Shown: positions 44,763-53,828 of the stretch, in pieces | How the letters are laid out: each line of letters starts with the position of its first letter | Position numbering within the stretch: position 1 is the stretch's first letter | NCBI RefSeq assembly: GCF_022809125.1 | Contig: NZ_JALGBI010000002.1 | Location: 740,727-804,726 of the forward strand | Source: Variovorax terrae | Lineage (GTDB): Bacteria > Pseudomonadota > Gammaproteobacteria > Burkholderiales > Burkholderiaceae_C | DNA length: 64,000 nt | Direction of reading: 5' to 3' | Notes under the pieces: model-generated | Databases searched by the model: none | Told to the model about the DNA's origin: nothing | What the model saw: the letters and a program-made list of their open reading frames with translations, nothing else | Made by a program: the position numbers and the translations under genes

Positions 44763-46079
44763 ATGAGTAGCGAATATCTGATGAGATTCCTCGAGATTGG
44801 TGCTATCGATCTGAAAGGCGATGACACCAAACTCGAAAAGCTGCGCGCTACAGCGAAAGGCCTTTCCACGGTCTTAAAGAAGGCCCCTGCCAAGACGGTC
44901 TGCTTCACTATGGCAGCCGCAGACCCTGGCATCGCATCGGACGATCCGACCATCCAAGCGGCGATGACGGTGCTGCGCATGCAGTGGGAGACCGTGTCCA
45001 ACGCTTACGCTCGTCCTCCCGTAGCCATCTTGCGAGCAATCCTCCTTGATGCCATCGTCCTTGCCGCCCGGTCGGACGACGCAATTTCGGTTGCCTTCGT
45101 CAACACTGCGCGCAACGCGCTGGCTCAGGCAGAGACCTCTGACGAGGAGGCGGTCTGGCGCGAGGCGGTTGGCGAGATTGAAGCCAAAGTCGATGCACGC
45201 GCGGAGGAAGAGTGGGCGACGCCGGAAATGATTGAGGTCGAGGCGCTGCAGTACAGCCCTCCAGCCGCTGTCACCGCTTCTTTCAAGCCCACTAAGGTCG
45301 AGCGCAGCAGTCTGAATACCCAGATGCATGCAGCAGCCGGTCCTTGGGGCGGTACGAATCCGAACCAGTATCAGCCGAACCACAATCCTCAGCAGTGGTC
45401 GGCAGAGTTCGCCAGCAAGATGAGCGTCGCCGTTGCCCAAGCTATCGACTCTGCAGTTGAGGGATTGGCGCCCACTCCCATCGACCTCTCGAAGCCGTTG
45501 ACGGCGTTGGCGAATGCAGTTGCGCTTCACGTGGACAACGTCCTGGCTAGCTTCAGCACTGCCACGGCCGGTCTGCAGCGCCGCACCAACCTCCTGTGGT
45601 GGAAGGAAGCCCTGTACTCGACCAGTGCCCAAGAGAGTTATCTCGACCTGCCTCTTTATGAGGCGGCCTCTCTGATGGCGCTGGACCTCCATGAGCAGGT
45701 CCCGACGTACTCGCCAGCCAGCGTGTCGTCGTTTTTGAAGGAAGCCATCCGCTGCCTGCCCGTAGACCCGGCTGATGCCAACAGCGACAAGCGGGAAGTC
45801 GCCGTGCTGGTTCAAGAATCCCGTACGACCGCATTCATGCAGCCGTTTCGCAACCTCGCGGCGCAATACGTGCAAGCAGCGGAAGGGCGTGGCCCGCTGC
45901 TGTCGGTGATTGGTCACCCGCAGAACCCTGGAACCATCGACGCCGGGCAGTTCCGCGCGCTTGTCGGCATCGATGCAACTGCAAGGATGACGCCCGCCGA
46001 GTGGGGTACCTACCTTTTCCGAGAACTCCAGAGCGCGCGAGCGACCAACGCCGGTGTAAAGCGTTCGAAGCGGAAGTAG
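44763..46079 (+). CDS. GTPase-associated system all-helical protein (GASH-like)
   Basis: A 438-residue helical protein starting MSSEYLMRFLEIGAIDLKG after a GGAGG site. It has no signal or membrane segment. An Asn/Gln/Pro-rich linker (NPNQYQPNHNPQQW) near residue 200 separates two helical halves. By recalled knowledge, proteins of this type, named GASH by Aravind and colleagues, are encoded directly before double-GTPase and GAP1 genes, exactly as here. The specific role (scaffold or sensor) is unknown. Confidence 0.72.
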   Translation: MSSEYLMRFLEIGAIDLKGDDTKLEKLRATAKGLSTVLKKAPAKTVCFTMAAADPGIASDDPTIQAAMTVLRMQWETVSNAYARPPVAILRAILLDAIVLAARSDDAISVAFVNTARNALAQAETSDEEAVWREAVGEIEAKVDARAEEEWATPEMIEVEALQYSPPAAVTASFKPTKVERSSLNTQMHAAAGPWGGTNPNQYQPNHNPQQWSAEFASKMSVAVAQAIDSAVEGLAPTPIDLSKPLTALANAVALHVDNVLASFSTATAGLQRRTNLLWWKEALYSTSAQESYLDLPLYEAASLMALDLHEQVPTYSPASVSSFLKEAIRCLPVDPADANSDKREVAVLVQESRTTAFMQPFRNLAAQYVQAAEGRGPLLSVIGHPQNPGTIDAGQFRALVGIDATARMTPAEWGTYLFRELQSARATNAGVKRSKRK

Positions 46080-46085
46080 GTCGCC

Positions 46086-47039
46086 ATGGACCGCTGTCCG
46101 CACCCCAAATGCTCCGCTGACGACAACATCACATGCTGGCAGGGCCACATCAAGCTCGCATATTGCCCTGAGTGGAGGAAGGTCGTCCAAACTTCCACGA
46201 CCGCGCAACCTAATCCAGACGAGCTGGCCGTGCCGTGGAGCGGCTCCGCCCTGGGCGAGTCCGACCTCAACTTCATCAGTGGCAAGGGCAAGCCCGTCAC
46301 TGTTGGAATCGTGGGCCCGGAAAGCTCAGGAAAAACCACGGTGCTGGCTGCGTTCTACCTGTTGCTCGGTCGTGGCAACCTGACATCCGAAGACAGCCTC
46401 TTCAGCAACTCGTACACGCTGGCTGGTTGGGAGGCTGTCGCCAATAACCTTCGCTGGAAACCTGGTCAACAAGCCCCTCACTTTCCACCGCATACCACCA
46501 GCCGGGCCGCGCGCGCACCGGGCATGCTCCACTTGGCCTTTCGCCGTCAGGATGGAGGGCTGCGCGATCTGCTTTTCGCTGATGCCCCTGGAGAGTGGTT
46601 CCAGAAGTGGTCCATCAATCAGCAGTCTTCGGAAGCCGAAGGCGCCCGCTGGATTGCCAAGCATGCTGACGTCACCTTGCTGATTGCAGACCGTCAAGCG
46701 CTCGCTGGGCCCGCGAAGGGAACCGCCAGAAACGAGTTCCAGCTTCTTGCTCAGCGTGCGGTCGCTGGGTCACAAGGCCGGCGTTTGGCTCTTGTTTGGA
46801 CCAAAGGCGATGTGGAAGTGGCGCCAGCGATGGAGGCGCAAATCAGGAAGGCAGTGGGTTCCGCCGCACCCGATGTCCCCGAGTTCACGGTCAGCGTCTT
46901 CAAACGCGGCCAGGTCGAAGCCGCGGAAGGCTTTCAGAAGTTGTTCAGCTGGATCCTTGAGACCAGGCGCCCAGGCGTGCAGCTGCCCACATCGGAAGTG
47001 GCCGGCCACGACCTGCTGTTCCGCTACGGTAGGAGATAA
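46086..47039 (+). CDS. double-GTPase-2-like GTPase of the conflict system
   Basis: A 317-residue GTPase. An N-terminal Cys/His cluster (CPHPKC...CWQGHIKLAYC) may bind zinc. The P-loop VGPESSGKTTVLAAFY is near residues 76-92, switch II is DAPGEWFQKW near 167, and the base-specificity motif is VWTKGD near 239. It fits the DO-GTPase2 family. It starts 6 nt after the helical protein and ends 3 nt before the second GTPase, so both GTPases are probably made together and may pair. Confidence 0.78.
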   Translation: MDRCPHPKCSADDNITCWQGHIKLAYCPEWRKVVQTSTTAQPNPDELAVPWSGSALGESDLNFISGKGKPVTVGIVGPESSGKTTVLAAFYLLLGRGNLTSEDSLFSNSYTLAGWEAVANNLRWKPGQQAPHFPPHTTSRAARAPGMLHLAFRRQDGGLRDLLFADAPGEWFQKWSINQQSSEAEGARWIAKHADVTLLIADRQALAGPAKGTARNEFQLLAQRAVAGSQGRRLALVWTKGDVEVAPAMEAQIRKAVGSAAPDVPEFTVSVFKRGQVEAAEGFQKLFSWILETRRPGVQLPTSEVAGHDLLFRYGRR

Positions 47040-47042
47040 CTA

Positions 47043-47876
47043 GTGCCCGCCCAACACAGCATCCTTTTGGTCGGCGAATCGAATGTCGGCAAGACCCACT
47101 ACGGCGCGCAGTTCTTGAAGCGGCTGATGGTCGAGTCATGCGCGCTCAAGCGCAATGGCGCCGCGACGAACCTGGAGGCCTTCACCACTGCGCTCAGTAG
47201 CCTGGCCGACGGCAAAGCGACCGACCACACCCCCGCCAGCACCTACGTCGAGAGCGTCTGGCCCATCAAGGACGAGGCCGGCCGCACCGCGGAACTCGTA
47301 TGGCCAGACTACGGTGGCGAGCAGGTGCGCAACCTTGTGAAGCAGAGGCGCATTCCTGCTGCGTGGCGTGAGCGCGTCCTGGCCGCAACGGATTGGGTCG
47401 TGCTGCTTCGTTTGCACTCGCTGCGTGCAGAGGACGACCTGTTTTCCCGGCCGCTGCAGGTCTTTACTGGCCCTGAGATCAAAGAAGTCACCGAGTACGA
47501 GCCGTCAGACCAGGCTAGGACGATCGAGCTTCTGCAGATGCTCCTCTACCTCGCTCAGCTGAACCTCGACCGCAAACTGCGCAAGCCTCGCCTGACGGTG
47601 TTGCTGAGCTGTTGGGACGAGCTTGAGACCAGCGAGCTGCCGGAGAAGCTGCTTGCAGCGACGTTGCCGATGTTCTGGTCGTTCGTCCGGAGCAACTGGG
47701 AATCCCCCACGGTCATGGGGCTGTCGGCCCTGGAGAAGGCGCTCAGCAGGACCGAGTCGAATGAGGAGTACGCGATTCGCGGCCCAGAGGAGTTCGGCTA
47801 CGTCATCTTGCCTGATGGCAAGAAAGATAAGGACATCACGCTGCCTATCCAGCGGCTGATGGCCCAACCGGCCTGA
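47043..47876 (+). CDS. double-GTPase-1-like GTPase of the conflict system
   Basis: A 277-residue GTPase starting at GTG. The P-loop GESNVGKTH is at residues 11-19, a switch II-like WPDYGGEQ near 86-93, and SCWDE near 189 occupies the place of NKxD. It fits the DO-GTPase1/TRAFAC-like group. The substitution of G3 DxxG by DYGGE and of the specificity motif suggests altered nucleotide handling. It sits 6 nt before the GAP1 gene. Confidence 0.75.
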   Translation: MPAQHSILLVGESNVGKTHYGAQFLKRLMVESCALKRNGAATNLEAFTTALSSLADGKATDHTPASTYVESVWPIKDEAGRTAELVWPDYGGEQVRNLVKQRRIPAAWRERVLAATDWVVLLRLHSLRAEDDLFSRPLQVFTGPEIKEVTEYEPSDQARTIELLQMLLYLAQLNLDRKLRKPRLTVLLSCWDELETSELPEKLLAATLPMFWSFVRSNWESPTVMGLSALEKALSRTESNEEYAIRGPEEFGYVILPDGKKDKDITLPIQRLMAQPA

Positions 47877-47882
47877 GCGCAA

Positions 47883-50369
47883 ATGCGAGTTGAACAGGCC
47901 GTCTACGGTCAAGTTGGCGAGCGTGGTCATGGCTTGCGGGAATCGAGCGACAAATCTCGGCTTGCGGCGGAAATCTACGGCCGGCTGGACCTTCCCGACG
48001 GCGTTCCCGGCGGGGTGCAGGGGTGGTCGCCGTTCGTCCGTGGCTTCCCCGTTGGCGACCACTATGTGATTGCCAAGACGTTCCTGGACTCCAGTGCGTC
48101 CCGCGGAGGTATGGTCCTATCTCACGCGCTCATAGTGAGCTTGGACGACCTATGTGGCCTCGGCAGCCTGGCCCCGCTGTTCGGGCTTCTGGCAACGGCC
48201 GTAGACCAGTTCCCGATTTGGATCACGACTCTCGACCTTCAACTTGCTGGCAGTCATGAGCTGTATGCACCTGATCTGGTCGGAGCGGCCAATGCGCTGG
48301 CGACGCAGCAGCAACTGCCGGTCGTGAGCGTAGGCGTGCCAGGATTTGAGGGTCTAGTCGATGCGCTTTGGCAGAACCTCAGCCCCGAGATGCGTCGCTC
48401 TTTTGCGTTTCGACTGAGCTTTGGGCCAACCGACTTGGTGGAGCAGCTGCTGCCCACAATTGTCTGCACGCCTGAGCAGCTTCGCGCTCGCTGGCTGAAG
48501 CATGCGGTGGTCAATCCGGATGACGCCGTGCCGGCGTCGGCAGTGGCTGCGGTGCTTTGTGGTCAACGGCCGCTCGCCCCCTTGGTGGCGCTCGCGGCCG
48601 ACCTCGGGGTTACGCTTTCGACGGTCAAGGATTTAAGCCGTCTTGAGAGACTACACACCTTACTCGAAGGCAGGGGCGATTTCGATGACCTCCTTTCGGC
48701 GGTTCGCATGGTCGACGGTATCTCCTCGGACCCGAAGGTTGGCGTTGCCACCAAAAGCGCGCTCCTGAGCAGGCTTGTGGGACTCGTCCCTGCTGCCAGC
48801 GCGAGCCAGCTGCTCGTCTTGAGGAATCTGCTCCTGGCCGGGTTCTCGCAGGCCGAGCAGTTCTGGTCGGCGGTCAAGCTTGCTGTGGCCAAGCTGAAGT
48901 TCGAGCCGGCGCAGGACGCTGAGCTCGGCGAACTCGCGCAAGCCGCTGGAGACGAGGAGCTTGCGTTCGAACCGTGGCGGGCCGCTGCCACCACGGGGCT
49001 GCTGGTCGCGTCACGCAAGGACAGTGCGCCAATCTACAAAGCGGTCTGGCGGTGGGCCGAGAGCAACTCGCCCGCGTTTTCTGCGGTCGTGGATGCCCTG
49101 TCGACTGAGCGCGCCTTTGAGCAGCGTCTCGCTGCTGCTGTGCCCAAGAGACTCCAGGTCGCCAAGCCGGAGCAGTTGCTCGCGCCTGTGTTGAAGAAGC
49201 GCTGGCTGGTGGCCTATGGCACCGTTCTCGCTGCGACGCTGGCACCGCTTGACGCAGCGCGCCAGCAGCTTAAGGTCGACAAGGCCGCTGGCCATTCCGA
49301 AGGCTTGAAGGCTGCGCTTGGCCACGCGAACGCTGCGCAGGTGCTGGAGTGCGCGGTCAGAGAGAAAGACTCACGCCTGGTGGACATGGCTGCGGACATT
49401 GCGGTTTCTGATCCCAAGGTGCTCTCCGGCATCCGTGGCCAGGACATCTCCGCGCAACAGGTCTGGGCCGCTGCAATCAAGAAGAAGTCTTCGCTGTGGA
49501 ATGCGCCTAAGAAGCCCGCTGATGTTCGAGACACCGTCTTGGAGCAGCTTGTCGACGGGCATGCAGTCGAGCCGAGCCTGCTCGAAGCTTTGGCGCACAC
49601 ACCGCTTGCGGATGTCTGTTCGTTCCCGCGACGAGCTGAACTTTGGCATCGGCTGCCCCAACGCGATGCCTACCTGCAGGCAACAGCAGCCGGGTGGCTG
49701 GAGCAGGCTGGGACCAGCGGCAAAGCAACAGCGCCCGAAGACACGCTCGAGCAAGCCATCATTGCAAGCCCCCACCTGCGAGCTCTCCTTGGTAGGCCGT
49801 CTGTGCCAGTCGACGCAAGCCTTTCGATCGTCGCCGCGCTTGCGTCGTTCTCGGAGTCGATGTTCATCACATGGCTCGAAACGATGCTGCGGGGCATGAG
49901 TGTGCTTTCCACCGCTTCCTCGGGGAGGCTGGGGACGCTCGTTGCATCCCGGCGCTGGGACCGTGCTGCGAATACTCTTGCCGACTTTTATTCGACGCGT
50001 CGGCGCGCTGACCTTTTGCCGGCGCTCCGTGCGTGTTCGGGGTTGCTGGGCGTGTTTACCCGCTGGCGGCTGGGCGTGTTTGCTCCGACGGTCACTGAGA
50101 AATGGGCCGCTCTGGAAGATGCAGCATGCGATCTTTACCCCGCCGGCCCTGATGACGAGCAGCTTTGGTCACGGGCAGGAGGAAAGAAGTCCGATCTTCC
50201 CGGAGGATTCCAGAGCGGCGCCGCCCGTTGGCATGCGGCGCTCAGTTCAGTTCGATTCGGCGGCCGACCTAAAGCCCGAGAGCTTCTTTTCCACATGCTG
50301 AAGGACTTCCCCGACAACGAGCAGTTGCGGCTCTACGCCAGCGACACCGACATCGTGGGCTATCGCTGA
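47883..50369 (+). CDS. GTPase-associated protein 1 (GAP1-like) with C-terminal EAD1 domain
   Basis: An 828-residue protein. The N-terminal domain begins MRVEQAVYGQVGERGHGL and contains GDHYVIAKTFLDSSASRGG, the pattern of GAP1-N. Long helical middle parts follow. Residues about 740-828 (ALEDAACDLYPAGP, ELW-like QLWSRAGG, ARWHAALSSV, LLFHMLKDFPDNEQL) form the same domain as the end of the caspase encoded next. In this class of systems GAP1 links the GTPase to an effector through such effector-associated domains. Confidence 0.78.
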   Translation: MRVEQAVYGQVGERGHGLRESSDKSRLAAEIYGRLDLPDGVPGGVQGWSPFVRGFPVGDHYVIAKTFLDSSASRGGMVLSHALIVSLDDLCGLGSLAPLFGLLATAVDQFPIWITTLDLQLAGSHELYAPDLVGAANALATQQQLPVVSVGVPGFEGLVDALWQNLSPEMRRSFAFRLSFGPTDLVEQLLPTIVCTPEQLRARWLKHAVVNPDDAVPASAVAAVLCGQRPLAPLVALAADLGVTLSTVKDLSRLERLHTLLEGRGDFDDLLSAVRMVDGISSDPKVGVATKSALLSRLVGLVPAASASQLLVLRNLLLAGFSQAEQFWSAVKLAVAKLKFEPAQDAELGELAQAAGDEELAFEPWRAAATTGLLVASRKDSAPIYKAVWRWAESNSPAFSAVVDALSTERAFEQRLAAAVPKRLQVAKPEQLLAPVLKKRWLVAYGTVLAATLAPLDAARQQLKVDKAAGHSEGLKAALGHANAAQVLECAVREKDSRLVDMAADIAVSDPKVLSGIRGQDISAQQVWAAAIKKKSSLWNAPKKPADVRDTVLEQLVDGHAVEPSLLEALAHTPLADVCSFPRRAELWHRLPQRDAYLQATAAGWLEQAGTSGKATAPEDTLEQAIIASPHLRALLGRPSVPVDASLSIVAALASFSESMFITWLETMLRGMSVLSTASSGRLGTLVASRRWDRAANTLADFYSTRRRADLLPALRACSGLLGVFTRWRLGVFAPTVTEKWAALEDAACDLYPAGPDDEQLWSRAGGKKSDLPGGFQSGAARWHAALSSVRFGGRPKARELLFHMLKDFPDNEQLRLYASDTDIVGYR

Positions 50370-50395
50370 CCCGCGCATCACAACCCATTTCAGTC

Positions 50396-51487
50396 ATGAG
50401 TTCGCCTAGCTACCACCAAGGACATGCGCTGCTGGTCGGCGTTTCTACGTACCAACACATCTCATCCCTGCCGACCGCGATCCTCAACGACGTGAAGGAC
50501 ATCGCCGCGACGCTGTCGTCGGCTGACTACTGCGGCTACGCGCAGGACAACGTCGTGTCGCTGCTCAATGCCGATGCCACGCGACAAACGGTGCTGGCTG
50601 GTCTGGGCGCTCTGGCCGCCCGCGCCGGGGAAGATGACACCGTCTGCGTGTACTTCTCTGGCCACGGTGCAGTTCTGCCGAGCGCCGGTGGCGATGACAG
50701 TGCGCTGCTCACCGTGGACAGCGACCTTGCCGACCTCGCAGGCACCGCCATCAGTTCCGCCGATCTGGCTGCCGCACTCGGCCAAATCCAGGCAAAGCGC
50801 GTCCTTGTTTTCATCGACTCCTGCCACGCTGGCGGCGCCGTCCTTTCCAAGGGCCTGACGGACGGCCAAGGCCACGAATTCAAGTCTGGTTACAGCCCAA
50901 GCGCTTTCGCCAAGCTCGCGGTCGGCACAGGGCGAGCCTTGATGGCATCGTGCCGCGCCGATGAGGAGTCCGGCGTCTTCACGGGAGCGAGGAACAGCAT
51001 ATTCACCACGGCGTTGCTTGCAGGGCTAAAGGGCGCCGCGGAAAAAGACAACAGCGGGGTCATCAAGGTCTTCGACCTGTTCGAATACGTGGCCGAAGAG
51101 GTTCCTAAGGCTGTCTCGGACGACCAGCATCCCGTCTTCAAGGCTGACAACCTTGAGCAGAACTTCCCGATCGCGTTGAGTCGTGGCGGAAGGAAATCAC
51201 TCACCAGCACTTCCACGCCGTCAATGCCGGTCGATGCTGACCGTTGGCGCCAGCTGGAGCAGTGCCTCGTCGAACTCTTCCCGACTGGGCCGCGTGAACA
51301 GGAGTTGTGGACGCGGGCCGGTGGCGACCTTTCGAAGCTTCAACTCTATGGCTCGGGTCAAGCCATGTGGCATTCCGCGATGCGGACCCTCAAGCAAGGC
51401 GGAGGCGGCAAGAACATCAACTTTGGCTCTCTGATAGCGGTGGCGAAGGAAGACTTCCCGAATCACCAGTTGCTGACATCGCTGTAG
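50396..51487 (+). CDS. caspase-family protease with C-terminal EAD1 domain
   Basis: A 363-residue protein. The peptidase C14 domain starts at GHALLVGVSTYQHI. The catalytic His is in YFSGHGAV near residue 90 and the catalytic Cys in IDSCHAGG near residue 143, so the active site is intact. After a Ser/Thr-rich linker, residues about 283-363 form an EAD1-type adaptor (QLEQCLVELFPTGP, ELWTRAGGD, QAMWHSAMRTL, KEDFPNHQLL). Recruitment by the EAD1 of the GAP1 protein would activate proteolysis and probably cell death or dormancy. Confidence 0.85.
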   Translation: MSSPSYHQGHALLVGVSTYQHISSLPTAILNDVKDIAATLSSADYCGYAQDNVVSLLNADATRQTVLAGLGALAARAGEDDTVCVYFSGHGAVLPSAGGDDSALLTVDSDLADLAGTAISSADLAAALGQIQAKRVLVFIDSCHAGGAVLSKGLTDGQGHEFKSGYSPSAFAKLAVGTGRALMASCRADEESGVFTGARNSIFTTALLAGLKGAAEKDNSGVIKVFDLFEYVAEEVPKAVSDDQHPVFKADNLEQNFPIALSRGGRKSLTSTSTPSMPVDADRWRQLEQCLVELFPTGPREQELWTRAGGDLSKLQLYGSGQAMWHSAMRTLKQGGGGKNINFGSLIAVAKEDFPNHQLLTSL

Positions 51488-51925
51488 GACCGTCGTTGAG
51501 CACAGCCGACGAGGGGCTGATCATTGACGTTGAACGTCATCTTTGCGCGGCTCATTCGCAGAACTCTACTTCCGCCTATGGTGACATGAGTCTGCCGCGA
51601 CACGAAGAAGCTGCCATTCGGACGTGTACGCGGCCGGCCACACGGCCGAGTGACCGATTCCGAGGGTGACGCGGCCATTCGCAGCCGGCGACGCTCAATG
51701 GCTGGTGTTGGCGGATGCTGCCGTCCAAGTACGGATGCGCGAACGACTCACATCAGCCTAAAGCTGAAGCCGGAACCATATCGCGCCTTCTTGGTTGCGG
51801 AGTAAAACCATCAGCTTGGCCCACCTGTAAGATCGCATGGAGCATCCATACGTAAAACACGCCATGCGGGAAGGCAGGGCCAAAGTTGATGGCCTTATGT
51901 CCACAGGACTCCAGGGAGGAAACCA
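51488..51925. other. intergenic region after the caspase gene
   Basis: 438 nt with only short, unconvincing frames. A CGGCCGGCCACACGGCCG inverted repeat lies near 51637. Nothing else recognisable is seen; it should contain the promoter of the PIN-GNAT gene. Confidence 0.4.
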
Positions 51926-53398
51926 GTGCCAAAGCAACTCACGCTTTTACTCGACACGAACGTCCTAATTCCGCTGCAGGACTCATATGCCGTCCTGGAT
52001 GACAATCTAGCCAACTTCCATCGGTTAGTCCTTGTCGGAGGCCACAAGCTTGTTTACCACCCAGCAAGCATCGACGACTTCGAGAGGGATTCGGACCAAG
52101 GTCGGCGGGCTAGGAACCTGGAGCACATTCGCCGGTATCCCGCGCTCGAGCAACCTGCCAAGTGCCCATGGAACACGCTGACCACGAGCCCGAACGACGC
52201 CTGCGACAACGAAATCCTGTACGCCCTAGAGTGCGATGCTGCACACGCACTCGTAACTGAAGACAAAGGGCTCCTCAACAAAGCCCGAGCACGCGGCCTT
52301 GGCCACCGCACTTACAACATTCAGACGGCGGAAGACTGGCTGCGGCGGTTGCATCAGCCGTCAGATATCTCGCTGCCAAACATCGACGATGTGCCGCTGC
52401 ACAGCCTTACACCAGAGCTAGCAGCCTCCTTCTTCAACAGCCTGCGCGATGGCTACGACGGATTCGACGACTGGTTTCGGAAGAAGGCCAGGGAGAACAG
52501 GAAGGCATGGGTGTACAGGGACGAGGCCGGCGTGCTGGGCGCGATCTGCGTATATGACGTTCAGATGGACGAGGTAGTCACCGATGAGGGAAAGCGCCTT
52601 GAAGGGAAGGCGTTGAAACTCTGCACTTTCAAGGTCGGCCAGAGTGTCAGAGGGCGCAAGATTGGCGAGCTCTTCCTAAAGGCGGCGTTCCGTTACGGCA
52701 CCGAGAACGTCTGTGAACACATCTTCATCCACGCAGACGTGGAAAAGCATGCCTACTTGGCGAACCTCCTTGTTGACTTCGGCTTCCACGATGTCGGCCT
52801 CTATGGACCGGACCGGGTCTTCGTAAAGCGGCACCCAGTCAACGCGCCAGACGCTGCAGGCCTGTCTCCACTGGAGTACGTTCAGCGGTTCTACCCCCAT
52901 TACCAAGCCGGCCCTCAAGTTCAGAAGTTCCTGGTTCCCATCCAGCAAGGATTTCATCGAATCCTCTTTCCTGACTATCACGCGCTCCAACCCCTTCTTT
53001 TCGCGGCGTGTGGGAGCGTGGGCAATGCGATTAAGCTGGCCTACCTCTGCCATGCGGCGTCGAAACAGATTCGACCGGGCGATGTGCTGCTGTTCTACAG
53101 GTCAGAAGACGAGCAGGCGGTCACCTCGCTGGGCGTCGTAGACCAATTCGCCGTGCTTAGCGACGCGGCGAGCATTGCCGCCTTGGTTAGCAGACGTACC
53201 GTCTACAGTATCAAAGAGATTGAGGATATGGCTGCCCGGCCAACGAAGGTCATCCTCTTCAGACTCGTTAAGCATTTTTCAGCACCGGTTTCGATCAAGC
53301 GCCTTCTAACCGACGGAGTGGTCGCTGGCAACATTCAATCCATTACCAAGATTTCCGATGACGCGTTTTCAAGAGTGCTTACGACCGCAGGGGCCTAG
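51926..53398 (+). CDS. PIN-GNAT-PUA-like fusion protein
   Basis: A 490-residue protein starting at GTG after a GGAGG site. The N-terminal PIN-like nuclease domain has LLLDTNVLIPLQD (acidic residue 10) and AHALVTEDKGLLNKA. A GNAT acetyltransferase-like domain lies at about 165-310 (CTFKVGQSVRGRKIGELFL as the acetyl-CoA loop, then HIFIHADVEKHAYLANLL). The C-terminal 140 residues (RPGDVLLFYRS...SLGVV) resemble an EVE/PUA-type RNA-base reader. This would join RNA cleavage, acylation and modified-base recognition in one chain. It overlaps the ASCH gene by 41 nt. Confidence 0.68.
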   Translation: MPKQLTLLLDTNVLIPLQDSYAVLDDNLANFHRLVLVGGHKLVYHPASIDDFERDSDQGRRARNLEHIRRYPALEQPAKCPWNTLTTSPNDACDNEILYALECDAAHALVTEDKGLLNKARARGLGHRTYNIQTAEDWLRRLHQPSDISLPNIDDVPLHSLTPELAASFFNSLRDGYDGFDDWFRKKARENRKAWVYRDEAGVLGAICVYDVQMDEVVTDEGKRLEGKALKLCTFKVGQSVRGRKIGELFLKAAFRYGTENVCEHIFIHADVEKHAYLANLLVDFGFHDVGLYGPDRVFVKRHPVNAPDAAGLSPLEYVQRFYPHYQAGPQVQKFLVPIQQGFHRILFPDYHALQPLLFAACGSVGNAIKLAYLCHAASKQIRPGDVLLFYRSEDEQAVTSLGVVDQFAVLSDAASIAALVSRRTVYSIKEIEDMAARPTKVILFRLVKHFSAPVSIKRLLTDGVVAGNIQSITKISDDAFSRVLTTAGA

Positions 53399-53828
53399 AG
53401 CCGTTCTGCTTTCCGTCAAGCCAAGGTTTGCTGACCAGATCCTCGCCGGGACCAAGACTGTGGAGTTCCGTCGGTCATGGGCTGCCGAGCCTGTTGGCCT
53501 GGCCGTTGTCTATTCCAGCTCTCCGGTCCAGCGCCTCGTCGGCATCGTAGAAATCGAGGGAGCGGTTGTCGCGTCACCTGCGTCGGTCTGGACGAAATGC
53601 CGCGCGCGCGGTCCGGGTATAGAACGAAAGGAGCTGATGGAATACTTCGCAGGTAAGGATAAGGCCTATGGCGTGCTGCTGGGAGGACTGACCTTTCCGG
53701 CGAAGCCTATTCTGCCGAAGTCATTGTTCAGGGGGTTTCGCCCGCCGCAGTCCTATCGCTACTTAAGTGCAGCCGAGCTGCGCCGCATCGGCAAGCAGTT
53801 CGGCTTCGTCGAGGAGCCGCCAGAATGA
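53358..53828 (+). CDS. ASCH-domain protein
   Basis: A 156-residue protein with an ASCH (PUA-like) domain: AVLLSVKPRFADQILAGTKTVEFR at the start, then VYSSSPVQRLVGIVEIEG. These domains bind RNA or hydrolyse modified nucleosides. It overlaps the upstream fusion gene by 41 nt and the downstream kinase-like gene by 4 nt, so the three are one translational unit. A start nearer to AVLLSVKP is possible. Confidence 0.78.
   Translation: MTRFQECLRPQGPRAVLLSVKPRFADQILAGTKTVEFRRSWAAEPVGLAVVYSSSPVQRLVGIVEIEGAVVASPASVWTKCRARGPGIERKELMEYFAGKDKAYGVLLGGLTFPAKPILPKSLFRGFRPPQSYRYLSAAELRRIGKQFGFVEEPPE

Noticed and set aside
44874..46208. Long reverse frame opposite the helical GASH-like gene
   Set aside because: Antisense shadow; the plus strand has the ribosome site, spacing and operon context.
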